The notes below the pieces were generated by a model. The model was not told the DNA's origin and searched no databases. It saw nothing but the letters and a program-made list of their open reading frames with translations. 45,497 nucleotides of DNA from Anaerolineae bacterium (lineage in GTDB: Bacteria > Chloroflexota > Anaerolineae > B4-G1 > SLSP01): NCBI GenBank assembly GCA_026991395.1, contig JALXBP010000111.1, forward strand, positions 1 through 45,497. The letters are read 5' to 3'. The translations under genes and the position numbers were made by a program. Below, one piece after another: positions 33,152 through 41,595 of the stretch. Each line of letters begins with the position of its first letter. Position 1 is the stretch's first letter.

Positions 33152-33997
33152 CGGGACAGGGGCCTCCTTGACGGCCACGACAATGTCCTGGTAGCTCAGG
33201 AAGTTCTCCCGCCCGCACCACGAACCGTAGTGGATCGGTGGAGAAAGTCGCAATCCAGCCGCGGAAAGCAGGGCGAAGACCGCCTCCTCCTCGTAGGCCA
33301 CGGCGGCTTCCGGATCGCGTGTGCTGAGCGTCAGACAGCCTTCGACCTCGTAGCGGAACGGCAAGGTACTGCGCCCGGCACGGATGAGCGCCTTCGATTC
33401 CTCGTTGAGGACGAAGAAGGTCGCCATACACCGCCCGCCGACCTTCAGCACACGGGCGATCTCGTCGAGATAGTGCGCCACATCTCCGGGCAGCATATGC
33501 GTGAAGACGGAGGTCAGGAAGACGAAGTCGAAGAAGTCATCCTCGTAGGGGAAGCGGAAATCCCGAGGCCGAACGGTTCCCCGCGGATTGTAATGCCTGT
33601 TGTAGATGTCCACGTGCCGGAAGTGAAAGTGGCCAAACTGCGGCGTGATGTGCGTCCGGCACCAGCGGATCTCCCGCGCGATGATGTCGAATCCCCAGTA
33701 GCCCCCCTTGGGCGAAAGGTACTCCGTGAGAGGAATGGCCATGCGCCCCACACCGCAGCCGACATCCAGGACGCGGTCGTCCGGGCGCAAGCCCCCCAGT
33801 TCGATGAAGTAGCCCATAAACTCGCGACCGACCTTCTCGAAACCGCCGCCTCCGACCATCCCCGTCATCGATTTCGGCGGGACGAGGCTGTCTGCGCCCG
33901 CCGTGAGGTGATAGAGGAGATCGCTCGGCAGGTAGTAGAGCCGACGCAGCAACAGCCTCAAGGAACTCGGAAGCGTGCTCAGCAGACGTTCGATCAT
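33131..33997 (-). CDS. Class I SAM-dependent methyltransferase
   Basis: 288 residues. Motif I is DDRVLDVGCGVGRMAIPLTEY (GxGxG-like, about residues 76-96), followed by YWGFDIIAREIRWCRTHI (acidic residue of strand 2) and FDFVFLTSVFTHMLP (motif IV/post-IV, about 155-169). VARVLKVGGRCMATFFVLN closes the Rossmann core. The N-terminal 60 residues are not part of the fold and may interact with partner enzymes. Set among glycosyltransferases, it probably methylates a sugar, perhaps the capping residue recognised by the Wzt C-terminal domain. It starts in an ATGA overlap with the GT2 gene upstream. Confidence 0.88.
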   Translation of the reverse strand: MIERLLSTLPSSLRLLLRRLYYLPSDLLYHLTAGADSLVPPKSMTGMVGGGGFEKVGREFMGYFIELGGLRPDDRVLDVGCGVGRMAIPLTEYLSPKGGYWGFDIIAREIRWCRTHITPQFGHFHFRHVDIYNRHYNPRGTVRPRDFRFPYEDDFFDFVFLTSVFTHMLPGDVAHYLDEIARVLKVGGRCMATFFVLNEESKALIRAGRSTLPFRYEVEGCLTLSTRDPEAAVAYEEEAVFALLSAAGLRLSPPIHYGSWCGRENFLSYQDIVVAVKEAPVPSGAAVA

Positions 33998-35016
33998 CTC
34001 TCCTCCTTCTCCGACCTCGTCGGCGAACCCGACCGCGGGACGAGGGAACGGAGCTTGGCTTTCAGGATTGAGCGCAGCGGCGGCTCTCCCAGCTCATCGA
34101 TGAGCATCGCATCGAGCGCGGCATCATCCACGACCCGCGCGGCCAGGATGGTCCGTCGCTGCCGCAGCAGGTAAGGCAGGGAGATCGCCCAGGCGACGAT
34201 ACCGGCCAGCGCGGCCAGCGGGCGTTTGTACACCAGGAAGAAGTACAACTGCCCGTAGAGCAAAGTGCGGCGGTGCCGCCAGAGGAGCGAAAGGGGGATA
34301 TTCTTGGTAAAGAGGGCCAGGCGATTACGCATCATCAGGTAAACGTAACGCGAACGGGCAATCCCCGCCCCGTGGCCGTGGTGCAACACCTCCGCCCGCG
34401 GTTCGTACAGACAGCGATAGCCCCTCAGCCTGGCCCGCAGCCCCACATCGATGTCCTCCAGATAGCTGATGAACCACGCATCGAAGCCGCCGATCTCCTC
34501 GAAGAGCGAGCGCCGATAGAGCGCGGCTCCGGCGCACGCCGAAAAGACCTCCATCGGCTCCGCGAAGCCCGCGGCATCATCCCCCTGTCCGCGTTTGCGG
34601 GCCGAACCGTACCAGCTCAGCGTATCACCGGCGGCATCGATACGCCGGGGGTCCTCCAGGTTGAGCATCCGGGAAGCGACACAGGCAACACCATCGTCGC
34701 GTTCGATCGCCCGGACGAGATGCCAAAGCCATTCCGAACGTGGCCGCGTATCGACGTTGAGGAGGGCGACGTAAGGCCCATCTGCCTCGGCAATTCCGGC
34801 GTTGACGGCAGCAGCGAAGCCGCGGTTGCGGGGAAAAGCGATGATCTCGACATCCGGGTAGTGCTCACGGACGAAAGCCACCGACCCGTCGCTCGAACCG
34901 TTGTCCACGAGGATGGTGCGGAACGCCTTGTACCGTTGTTCGCGCAATCCCCCCAAGCAGCCGTCGAGCCATCGGCGCGTGTTCCAATTGGGGATGATAA
35001 CCGTCGTCTCCGCCAT
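33994..35016 (-). CDS. Family 2 glycosyltransferase
   Basis: 340 residues. The GT-A fold is shown by TVIIPNWNTRRWLDGCLGGL (about residues 5-24), ILVDNGSSDGSVAFVREHYP (about 35-54), NRGFAAAVNAGIAEADGPYVALLNVDT (DxD-like at NVD, about 86) and GGFDAWFISYLEDIDVGLRARLRGY (ED motif, about 187-192). The C-terminal part has a hydrophobic patch (ALAGIVAWAISLPYLL, about 278-293), probably membrane-attached. It resembles rhamnosyltransferase-like GT2 enzymes. A 103-base gap separates it from the preceding GT4 gene; it is coupled to the methyltransferase by a four-base overlap. Confidence 0.92.
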   Translation of the reverse strand: MAETTVIIPNWNTRRWLDGCLGGLREQRYKAFRTILVDNGSSDGSVAFVREHYPDVEIIAFPRNRGFAAAVNAGIAEADGPYVALLNVDTRPRSEWLWHLVRAIERDDGVACVASRMLNLEDPRRIDAAGDTLSWYGSARKRGQGDDAAGFAEPMEVFSACAGAALYRRSLFEEIGGFDAWFISYLEDIDVGLRARLRGYRCLYEPRAEVLHHGHGAGIARSRYVYLMMRNRLALFTKNIPLSLLWRHRRTLLYGQLYFFLVYKRPLAALAGIVAWAISLPYLLRQRRTILAARVVDDAALDAMLIDELGEPPLRSILKAKLRSLVPRSGSPTRSEKEER

Positions 35017-35119
35017 AACCGCCTACCGCCAAGCGCCCGCCGCACCCATCAATGCCCGCGCAGGACGAGCGGCAGGTAGACGGGCTGTACGATTCGGCAT
35101 CATCCTGCACCTCCTGATC

Positions 35120-36136
35120 TCAAGCCAAGCGAAGGACGCTCCGATAGACCGCCCGAAACGAGGCGAGCATCGCCTCCTGCGAAAAGGCCGGGCGAGCGGA
35201 CTCCAGGGCCGCGCGGCTGTAGCGAGCATAGTCGCTCTGCAGCCTTTCCACTGCCTCCAGGATGGCCTCCGCCGAAAGCTGCTCGACGACGACGCCACAT
35301 CCGAGCCGCTCCACCGTCATCGCCATCGGAATCGCCCGGCTGACGAGCACCGGCTTGCCCGCGGCCAGCGCTTCCATCAGCGAATGCGGATAGGCTTTGA
35401 CGATCGTCGGCGTGGCGGCCAAGACGATGGCCGCGTGCATCTCTCCCAGCAGCGCATCGACATCCACCAGGCGATCCAGCACGCTTACCTGTGAGGCCAC
35501 GCCCATCGCCTCCACCCGGCGGGCCATCTCCTCCGCCAGAATGCCGCGCCAGAGGAAGGTCAGCCGCAGCCGCGGCGCCCGTCGGGCCGCCTCCAGCAGG
35601 GCGAGGACCCCCTTGCTGCGGAACTGCTCTCGGCTCCAGGGAGCCGAACCGACCAACAGGTGGAAGGTCGTCCCCAGCGGCTTCGGCCTCGGCGTGAACC
35701 GTGCCGTCTCGATCCCCGGCCTGACGAGGAAGAGCCGCTCCACCCCCATCTCACGCAGCCGACGCCAGCTTGCCTCGTCGGCCACCGTGATTGCCGCCAT
35801 ATGCGAGAAGTAGCCGCGCCGCAAGCGGTCCACGCCGCCGGTCAGCGAGTAGATGACCGGACGACGGAGCAAGCGCAGGTAAGGGAAGGGAAAAGGATCG
35901 GGATTGTAGAAGTGGTGCATCACCCCCGCCCGCTCGCGCCGCCAGAGCATCGGCAGCCTGTGGAAACCGAAGAGCAACCGCGGTATGTGGAGCGGCAGGG
36001 CGGCGTTTGGATTGACGTAGACGACCTCCCCCGCGATCAGGCGACGCAGCGCCGCAACTTCCTGCGAGATCGCCTCCCAAGCAGCGTAACGCGGCGGCAG
36101 GAAGGGCAGGTGGTAGAGGACGTAGCCGTCCATCAT
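35120..36136 (-). CDS. Glycosyltransferase, GT4-like
   Basis: 338 residues from ATG 36136 (a second ATG follows at once at 36133). N-terminal half: YVLYHLPFLPPRYAAWEAIS and VMHHFYNPDPFPFPYL. Donor half: FHLLVGSAPWSREQFRSKGV (about residues 164-183), LDRLVDVDALLGEMHAAIVL and YPHSLMEALAAGKPVLVSRA (about 262-281), the last being the E-A-x-A-x-G-x-P motif of GT4. It lies three bases after the GT2 gene that precedes it, so the two are one transcription unit. No ribosome site is evident, suggesting translational coupling. Substrate unknown. Confidence 0.87.
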   Translation of the reverse strand: MMDGYVLYHLPFLPPRYAAWEAISQEVAALRRLIAGEVVYVNPNAALPLHIPRLLFGFHRLPMLWRRERAGVMHHFYNPDPFPFPYLRLLRRPVIYSLTGGVDRLRRGYFSHMAAITVADEASWRRLREMGVERLFLVRPGIETARFTPRPKPLGTTFHLLVGSAPWSREQFRSKGVLALLEAARRAPRLRLTFLWRGILAEEMARRVEAMGVASQVSVLDRLVDVDALLGEMHAAIVLAATPTIVKAYPHSLMEALAAGKPVLVSRAIPMAMTVERLGCGVVVEQLSAEAILEAVERLQSDYARYSRAALESARPAFSQEAMLASFRAVYRSVLRLA

Positions 36137-36139
36137 CGT

Positions 36140-37063
36140 CTACACCGACCGCACCGCGTCCAGCAGACGGCGGTTCTGCCCGCCGAAACGCCCTCGCAGC
36201 CCATCGACAAGCCCCATCCAGACCGCCCTGGCCGCGGCGCGCTGTCCGCGCATCCGCAGCTTCAACCACAGCGCCATGCCGTAAGCCGTCCAGGCCGGGA
36301 CGAGGAGAAAACGCCCTCGCGGGTAGAAGTTGCGGACGAAGAGATAGCGGTTGCGGATGATGTAGTACACGTAGAGGGTTTGACGCAACGCAGATGGACG
36401 CGCCTCCAGCGTGTGATAGGCGCGCGCACGCCGATCGATGACGCTGCGATAGCCCACACGGGACGCCCGCATACAGAGATCGGCAACCTCCATCGAGAAA
36501 AAGTAGCGCTCGTCCAGCAGGCCGACGGTGCGGAAGACCTCCGCCCGCGCCAGCAAGACCGTTCCCGGCACGTATTCGACGGTGCAGACCGCCTCCTCGC
36601 AGGGAGGAGCCTCCAGGTGCGAAAGGTGATGCAATACCGGATTACGCCCCCCGGCGGCCAGGAGCCGCTCGCCTCGTCCGTCGAGGAGCAGCGGCCCGAC
36701 GAAACCGATCCGCGCATCCTCCCGCAACGTGGCCAGCAAGCGCAGCACATCGGACTCGGCGACGGAGGCATCGTTGTTGAGGAGCATCACGGGATGATCA
36801 CCTTCCGCCAAGGCCGCCCTGATCCCGCGATTGTTGCCGCCTGCAAAGCCCAGATTGGCCTCGTTGCAGATGAGGTGCAGATCGGGAAAGTGCTTCCGGA
36901 TGCGCTCGACACTGTCATCGGTCGAGGCGTTGTCCACAATCCACAGCGTGGGATGCAGGTGCTGCCATCGCACGATCTCACGCACGCAGCGAATCGTATC
37001 ATCCGCGGCGTTCCAGTTCAGGATAACGATGGCCAGATCATCTGGCGGGGGCTGAGTCCTCAT
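36140..37063 (-). CDS. Family 2 glycosyltransferase
   Basis: 307 residues from the ATG at 37063; a GTG at 37078 would add MAQST. The GT-A domain shows LAIVILNWNAADDTIRCVRE (about residues 11-30), LWIVDNASTDDSVERIRKHF, LGFAGGNNRGIRAALAEGDH, then PVMLLNNDASVAESDVLRLL (NND as DxD). FFSMEVADLCMRASRVGYRS replaces the usual ED motif with EVAD (about 182-185). The C-terminus has one or two hydrophobic stretches (FLLVPAWTAYGMALWLKL). First gene of the leftward GT2-GT4-GT2-methyltransferase set. Neither start has a good ribosome site, and the start region overlaps the promoter of the divergent gene. Confidence 0.88.
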   Translation of the reverse strand: MRTQPPPDDLAIVILNWNAADDTIRCVREIVRWQHLHPTLWIVDNASTDDSVERIRKHFPDLHLICNEANLGFAGGNNRGIRAALAEGDHPVMLLNNDASVAESDVLRLLATLREDARIGFVGPLLLDGRGERLLAAGGRNPVLHHLSHLEAPPCEEAVCTVEYVPGTVLLARAEVFRTVGLLDERYFFSMEVADLCMRASRVGYRSVIDRRARAYHTLEARPSALRQTLYVYYIIRNRYLFVRNFYPRGRFLLVPAWTAYGMALWLKLRMRGQRAAARAVWMGLVDGLRGRFGGQNRRLLDAVRSV

Positions 37064-37065
37064 AG

Positions 37066-37093
37066 TTGACTGGGCCACGTTCTAACATAGGAT
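37066..37093 (+). promoter_or_regulatory. Promoter of the glycosyltransferase gene at 37127
   Basis: TTGACT (37066-37071), 16 bases, TAGGAT (37088-37093). A minus-strand TTGACT at 37106-37101 faces it, so divergent promoters probably overlap here. Confidence 0.55.
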
Positions 37094-37126
37094 AGCCAAT
37101 AGTCAAAAGAGCGGAGAGGGAGACCG

Positions 37127-38362
37127 ATGCGCATCCTCCATATCGCCCACCAGTACCTCCCGGAAAAAGTCGGGGGGGTGGAACTCTACACCCGCTGGGT
37201 AACGCAATCGCTGAGCCGACGAGGCCATCAAGTCGCCGTCTTTTACCGCCGCAGTGCGCCGGGGAGCGGTCTGGCCGCCCGTACTGACGAAGCCGATGTG
37301 CGCATCTGGGCCGTCTGGGACGGCCCCCTCACGCCCGTCGGTCGCTTTCTGGCAACCTGGCGTGCTCCACTCGTGCACCGCCATTTCGAGCACGTGCTGG
37401 ACGCCTTCGCCCCCGACCTCATCCACGTCGAGCACCTGATGGGGCTACCCGCTGCGCTGATCCACTTCGTCCGGCAGCGCGGCATTCCCTACGTCATTAC
37501 ACTATGGGATTTCTGGTGGGTCTGCGCCAACGCCCAACTGCTGACCAACGACCGCCATCTGATCTGCGATGGGCCGCGGCTCTACCTCAACTGCGCCCGC
37601 TGCGCCCTCGCTCGCGCCGAGCACGAAGCGCTGTGGCCCGCCCTCCCGCCGCTGGCCGTTCTGCTGGCCGATCGCAACCGCCGCCTGCGCCGCATCCTGA
37701 TGGAGGCGGAGCAACTGATCGCCCCCACCGAGTTCGTCCGCCGGTGGTACGCCGCCCACCGCATTCCGGAAGAGCGGCTGCTCACGCTCCCCCCTGGTTT
37801 GACCTACCCCGCCATCCCCCGCCGCGAGCGCGGGGGCGGGGAGCCGCTGCGCTTCGCCTACATCGGCGGGCTTTCCTGGCAAAAGGGCGTCCACGTACTC
37901 GTAGAAGCCCTCGGCGGCCTTTCGGGCTGTGAGCTGTGGATCGCGGGGGACGAGAGCGCCGATCCGGCCTATGTCGCCCGCCTGAAGGCCGCCGCCTCGC
38001 CGAACATCCGCTTCCTGGGCCGCCTGACGCGCGAACAGGTCTGGGCAACGCTCGCGCAGGTCGATGTGGTGGTCGTTCCCACCCTGTGGTACGAGACCTT
38101 CTCCATCATCGTCTCCGAAGCCTTCGCTGCCGGATGTCCGGTGCTCGCCTCCCGCCTGGGCCCGCTGGTCGATCGCGTGCGCGATGGCGTGGACGGCCTC
38201 CTGCTTCCGCCGGGCGATGTGCAGGCATGGCGCGCAGCGGCATGGCGTCTGCTCACGGAGCCGGCGTTGCTCCGCCGCCTCCGGGCCAACGTCCGCCCCC
38301 CGCTGACGCTGGAGGAGCATGCCGAGCGTCTCGAAGCAACCTACCGGCGGCTCATCCGCTGA
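37127..38362 (+). CDS. Glycosyltransferase family 4 protein
   Basis: 411 residues. It opens with MRILHIAHQYLPEKVGGVELYT, the glycine-rich acceptor-side loop of GT4. A four-cysteine patch lies midway (WVCANAQLL, then CDGPRLYLNCARCALAR, about residues 127-165), which is common in this GT4 subgroup. The donor side has RFAYIGGLSWQKGVHVLVEAL (about 242-262), then VVVPTLWYETFSIIVSEAFA and AGCPVLASRLGPLVD (E-x7-E, about 312-345). It likely transfers a hexose to the surface polymer. Ribosome site GGAGAGGGAG. Ends before a strong bidirectional hairpin. Confidence 0.93.
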   Translation: MRILHIAHQYLPEKVGGVELYTRWVTQSLSRRGHQVAVFYRRSAPGSGLAARTDEADVRIWAVWDGPLTPVGRFLATWRAPLVHRHFEHVLDAFAPDLIHVEHLMGLPAALIHFVRQRGIPYVITLWDFWWVCANAQLLTNDRHLICDGPRLYLNCARCALARAEHEALWPALPPLAVLLADRNRRLRRILMEAEQLIAPTEFVRRWYAAHRIPEERLLTLPPGLTYPAIPRRERGGGEPLRFAYIGGLSWQKGVHVLVEALGGLSGCELWIAGDESADPAYVARLKAAASPNIRFLGRLTREQVWATLAQVDVVVVPTLWYETFSIIVSEAFAAGCPVLASRLGPLVDRVRDGVDGLLLPPGDVQAWRAAAWRLLTEPALLRRLRANVRPPLTLEEHAERLEATYRRLIR

Positions 38363-38370
38363 CGCGAAAG

Positions 38371-38394
38371 AGGGGAGGCCGCAGGGCCTCCCCT
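38371..38394. terminator. Bidirectional terminator-like hairpin between convergent genes
   Basis: AGGGGAGGCC (38371-38380) pairs with GGCCTCCCCT (38385-38394) around GCAG, midway between the stops of two convergent genes. No T-run on either side, so it may only slow polymerase or protect 3' ends. Confidence 0.6.
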
Positions 38395-38412
38395 CACCTC
38401 GATGGATGTGCC

Positions 38413-39354
38413 TCAGCGCGGGCGTGCAAAGCCGATGACCACGCGCAGCGCCAGCCAGGTGCCGTCGTCCTGCTTCTCGCCCGCGACGGTTACGAACTGT
38501 CCCTCCGCCAGGGCATCGAAGCCGACCTCCTCGCCTCCCTGCCGATAGCGCGTCGCCTCGTCCACCTGTACGGTCACGACCCCGTCCATCGTACCGAGGG
38601 TAAACTGGGACGTCCCAAGCGTGAGAATCCGTCCCCGTGCCATGCGGCGGATCGGGCGACGATCGACGCGGATGATCCACGCCTGGAAGGTGCTCGTGTC
38701 GAGCCAGCGCCCGCCGATCTCGACGCGATCGCCCTCCTGCAGGGCCTCCGGCGTCGCCCCCTCCTCTCCGGGGATGAGGACGCGGGTCGTCTCGTCCACC
38801 TGGACGGTGATCGACTGATCGAGCCGCGTCTCGACCGTTACGCTCGTCTCTCCGACGGCGCTCAGGGTGCCGCGCAACCCCGCCGCATCCTCCGGAATGA
38901 CGGCGACGCTGCGGGCGACGGGCACCGCCTCCGGTTCCGCGGGCGGACGCAGCCCCACGCGCACCCGGTCGCCGACGTGAATGTCCTCCAGCGTCGGCTC
39001 GGCGACCTCCGGCACGAAGTAGCGCGTCGCCTCATCCACCGCGATCTGCCGTTCCTCGCCGTTGGGGAGCGCCAGGGTCAGCCCGTCCGGCTCCACGGCA
39101 GTAACGTCGCCGATCAGGGGACGATGGGGGTGTGCACCCTGCTGAGGGGCCAGTTGCCTGCCGACGGAAGGACGCATACCGCCGCCGGGCGGATTCATCC
39201 CCTGCGGATGGGCCAATCGCCCGCCCTGCGGCGCAGGGTTCATGAGCATCGGCGTTCCGCCGCCCTGGGGCGGGGGCGGTGCCGCCGCCACCGGCAGGGC
39301 CGGGACCAGGCATAGCGCGGCCAACAGCATCAGCCACAAACGTAAGCGTTTCAT
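38413..39354 (-). CDS. Exported protein with DUF5666-like repeats
   Basis: 313 residues. A signal peptide (MKRLRLWLMLLAALCLVPAL, cleavage near AAA, about residue 25) is followed by a Pro/Gly/Met-rich linker (about 26-80). Then come three similar beta units of 65-75 residues: IGDVTAVEPDGLTLALPNGE.. ITVDEATRYFVPE; LRGTLSAVGETSVTVETRLD..VQVDETTRVLIPGEEG; and ARGRILTLGTSQFTLGTMDG..VQVDEATRYRQGGEE. Each ends in a D-E-x-T-R motif and a 'GDRVRV' or 'GQFVTV' strand. This is the DUF5666 pattern of secreted bacterial proteins; function unknown. Good ribosome site (AAGGAGG). Separate transcript from the superoxide reductase gene upstream. Confidence 0.82.
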   Translation of the reverse strand: MKRLRLWLMLLAALCLVPALPVAAAPPPPQGGGTPMLMNPAPQGGRLAHPQGMNPPGGGMRPSVGRQLAPQQGAHPHRPLIGDVTAVEPDGLTLALPNGEERQIAVDEATRYFVPEVAEPTLEDIHVGDRVRVGLRPPAEPEAVPVARSVAVIPEDAAGLRGTLSAVGETSVTVETRLDQSITVQVDETTRVLIPGEEGATPEALQEGDRVEIGGRWLDTSTFQAWIIRVDRRPIRRMARGRILTLGTSQFTLGTMDGVVTVQVDEATRYRQGGEEVGFDALAEGQFVTVAGEKQDDGTWLALRVVIGFARPR

Positions 39355-39423
39355 TGTTCACCTCCTTGATTGTGCTACACCCTTATCTTCCCCGTCCTTG
39401 TTATCGCCGCCCCCAAAAGCTGT

Positions 39424-39461
39424 AAAAAGTATGTAAAAAGGCCCGCCGAGTGGCGGGCCTT
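39424..39461 (-). terminator. Rho-independent terminator of the superoxide reductase gene
   Basis: On the minus strand AAGGCCCGCC pairs with GGCGGGCCTT (39461-39452 with 39447-39438), followed by TTTTTACATACTTTTT. A strong terminator 15 bases after the stop. Confidence 0.9.
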
Positions 39462-39476
39462 GGCGGGAACGGTGGC

Positions 39477-39851
39477 TCAAGCGATCTCGATCTCCACGCT
39501 GCTCTCCCACAGCCCGTGGATGTTGCAGAGCGAAAGGGCACGCAAGGTACCGGACTGGGCAACTCGCATCGTGACGGAGGCGGCGGGAATGGTGTAGGTC
39601 TCCAGTTCCCCGTGAGCCTTGAATTCGATGCGGGCGACGTGGTAGACGAACTTGTTCCCCTTCGGCTGGAAGAAGAGGTCAATCCAGGCGATGTGGTGAT
39701 CCAGCGTATTGGGATGCGGAATCTCCTTGCCGACGCTGACGCTGACGGTGAACGGTTCCCCCGCCTTGATCGTCTCAGGCACTTCGATGACCGGCGCATG
39801 CTTCTCGCGCTTCCAGTCCGCGCCCTGGATGAAATCGCCAATCTTACTCAT
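39477..39851 (-). CDS. Superoxide reductase, one-iron (neelaredoxin) type
   Basis: 124 residues. The mononuclear iron site is complete: Glu16-Lys17-His18 (REKHAPVIE), His46 (IPHPNT), His52 (LDHHIAW) and the Cys109-x-x-His112 motif (LCNIHGLW). The N-terminal desulforedoxin domain of two-iron enzymes is absent, so this is the class II form. It reduces superoxide to peroxide in the cytoplasm without making oxygen, typical of anaerobes and microaerophiles. Consensus promoter at 39893-39921, ribosome site AAGGAGG, and its own terminator show a single-gene transcript. Rubredoxin or a peroxide-removing enzyme is not in view. Confidence 0.95.
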   Translation of the reverse strand: MSKIGDFIQGADWKREKHAPVIEVPETIKAGEPFTVSVSVGKEIPHPNTLDHHIAWIDLFFQPKGNKFVYHVARIEFKAHGELETYTIPAASVTMRVAQSGTLRALSLCNIHGLWESSVEIEIA

Positions 39852-39892
39852 CGTCAGACCTCCTTACGTGATGTGGTTCAGTGTGCGCACGC

Positions 39893-39921
39893 AGTATAGG
39901 GCGAAGGTGCCGGACTGTCAA
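39893..39921 (-). promoter_or_regulatory. Promoter of the superoxide reductase gene
   Basis: Minus strand TTGACA (39921-39916), exactly 17 bases, TATACT (39898-39893); 42 bases before the ATG. Lies just after the stop of the ABC-2 permease gene. Confidence 0.87.
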
Positions 39922-39931
39922 ATCCGCGCCC

Positions 39932-40675
39932 TCATTCCCAGCGGAAGGTCTCGACGGTGATGAGCACGCCGACCACCAGCACGCCCAGCAGCACGGCCAC
40001 TTCTTTCAGATGGTCGCCGAACGGCTCGCCGAACCACAGTCCCTGCAGCAGGGTGACGACGTGCGTCAGCGGCAGGAACTCGCTGAAGCGCCGCAGCCAC
40101 TCCGGAAGCTCCTGCCAGGGGATCGTCGCCCCGGAAAGGAAGAGCATCGGGTAGAAGAGCACCATCCCCAGCACCTGGGCCACGCGGGCCGTCGGCGAGA
40201 CGCTGGCGATGACGAAGCCGAGGGCGAAGAAGCTCAGCGCAGAGAGCAGGAAGGCGAGCAAAACGCCGACGGCGTTGCCCTCGAAGTGCAGGCCGTAGAC
40301 CGCTCTGGCGGCGAGGATCAGCAGCAGCCCGCCCAAGAAGGTCATCACCAGGTTGACAAGCACCGAGGCGGCCAGGATGGCCTGAGGACGCAGGGGCGTC
40401 GCCCGGTAGCGGCGCAGGACGCCGTTTTCCCGATAGACGGCGATGTTGATGGTGATGGAGAGCAGCCCCACCGTGGCGATGATCATCGCGATGTAGGCCG
40501 GTACCGAGACATCCACCGCCCCGTGTCCGTCGAAGTAGTCCGTCGGTTCGTTGCCGTAGATGCTCCCGAAGATGAAGAGCATCACCAGCGGGAAGAGGAG
40601 CGTGAAGAAGGCCGCCGCCGGTTCCCGCAGGAACAGCTTGGCTTCCACCCACGTCAGTTTTCGCAGTCCACGCAT
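39932..40675 (-). CDS. ABC-2 type transporter permease
   Basis: 247 residues with six likely membrane helices (first about 23-42, AFFTLLFPLVMLFIFGSIYG; then at about 62-80, 105-125, 135-160, 165-188 and 220-243). VGLLSITINIAVYRENGVLRRYRATPLRP (about 68-96) is the conserved coupling region of ABC-2 exporters. MLFLSGATIPWQELPEWLRR is the usual periplasmic segment (about 178-197). It pairs with the ATPase encoded three bases upstream to export an unknown substrate, possibly a drug or lipid. Last gene of the regulated operon starting at 42471. Confidence 0.92.
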   Translation of the reverse strand: MRGLRKLTWVEAKLFLREPAAAFFTLLFPLVMLFIFGSIYGNEPTDYFDGHGAVDVSVPAYIAMIIATVGLLSITINIAVYRENGVLRRYRATPLRPQAILAASVLVNLVMTFLGGLLLILAARAVYGLHFEGNAVGVLLAFLLSALSFFALGFVIASVSPTARVAQVLGMVLFYPMLFLSGATIPWQELPEWLRRFSEFLPLTHVVTLLQGLWFGEPFGDHLKEVAVLLGVLVVGVLITVETFRWE

Positions 40676-40678
40676 CGC

Positions 40679-41593
40679 TCACCCCCTGATCTGTTTGCCC
40701 GTCAGGGCCAGGAAGACATCCTCCAGCGTCGGCTGCTCGGTGCGCAGGTCGCGGAAGGGCACGCCGCCCGTCTCCAGCGCGTTCACCACCCCGCCGACCA
40801 GCCGATCGCCCGTGCCGTACACCGTGACCCGCTCGCCGTTCCGCTCCACCTTGGTGACGCCCGGCACCGCCCGCAAGGCCGCCTCGTCGAAGGCCCGCTC
40901 CACGCTGAAGACCACCCGCTTTTCGGCCCCCAGCGAGCGCACCAGCTTCTCCGGCGAGTCCAGCGCGACGATGCGCCCGTCGTCCACGATCGCCACCCGG
41001 TCGCACAGCCGCTCCGCCTCCTCCATGAAGTGGGTCGTCAGGAAGACGGTCTTGCCCTGCTCGCGGATGTCGAAGACCAACTGCCACATCGCCCGGCGGG
41101 CCTGGGGGTCGAGGCCGGTCGTCAACTCGTCCAGGAAAACCAGTTCCGGGTCGTTGATCAGGGCGAGGGCGATGAAGAGCCGCTGCTTCTGCCCGCCGGA
41201 CAGTTTGGCGAAGTCGGTATTCCGCTTCTCCGCCAGACCAAGCCGTTCGAGCAGCGGCTTCCAATCCACCGAGCGGCGGTAGAAGGAGGCGAACATGTCC
41301 ACCGCCTCCCAGACCTTGATGCGGTTCGGCAGGGCGGATTCCTGCAACTGCACGCCGATGCGCTCCCGCAACTCGTAGCCGTCCCGCTGCGGGTCCAAGC
41401 CGAGCGTCGTCACCGTCCCTTCGTCTGGCCGCCGCAGCCCCTCGATGCACTCGATGGTGGTCGTCTTGCCGGCCCCGTTTGGGCCGACCATCCCGAAGAT
41501 CTCCCCGCGCCGCACCTCGAACGAGATGCCGTCCACGGCCACCACCTCCCCGTAGACTTTGCGCAGTCCCTCGACGACGATCGCCGTCTCCAT
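40679..41593 (-). CDS. ABC-2 type transporter ATP-binding protein
   Basis: 304 residues from the ATG at 41593 (GGAGGCGTAACG upstream). Walker A GPNGAGKTTT (about residues 38-47), Q-loop VQLQESALPN (about 83-92), signature LSGGQKQRLFIALAL (about 130-144), Walker B LVFLDELTTGLD (about 150-161) and H-loop LTTHFMEEAERL (about 183-194) are all present. The ELTTGLD form of the Walker B end is characteristic of DrrA/CcmA-like exporters. The C-terminal about 80 residues (AEKRVVFSVERAFDEAALRA, then PTLEDVFLALTG) are the usual accessory tail. It begins two bases after the winged-helix regulator gene ends and is followed after three bases by the permease gene. Confidence 0.94.
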   Translation of the reverse strand: METAIVVEGLRKVYGEVVAVDGISFEVRRGEIFGMVGPNGAGKTTTIECIEGLRRPDEGTVTTLGLDPQRDGYELRERIGVQLQESALPNRIKVWEAVDMFASFYRRSVDWKPLLERLGLAEKRNTDFAKLSGGQKQRLFIALALINDPELVFLDELTTGLDPQARRAMWQLVFDIREQGKTVFLTTHFMEEAERLCDRVAIVDDGRIVALDSPEKLVRSLGAEKRVVFSVERAFDEAALRAVPGVTKVERNGERVTVYGTGDRLVGGVVNALETGGVPFRDLRTEQPTLEDVFLALTGKQIRG

Positions 41594-41595
41594 CG

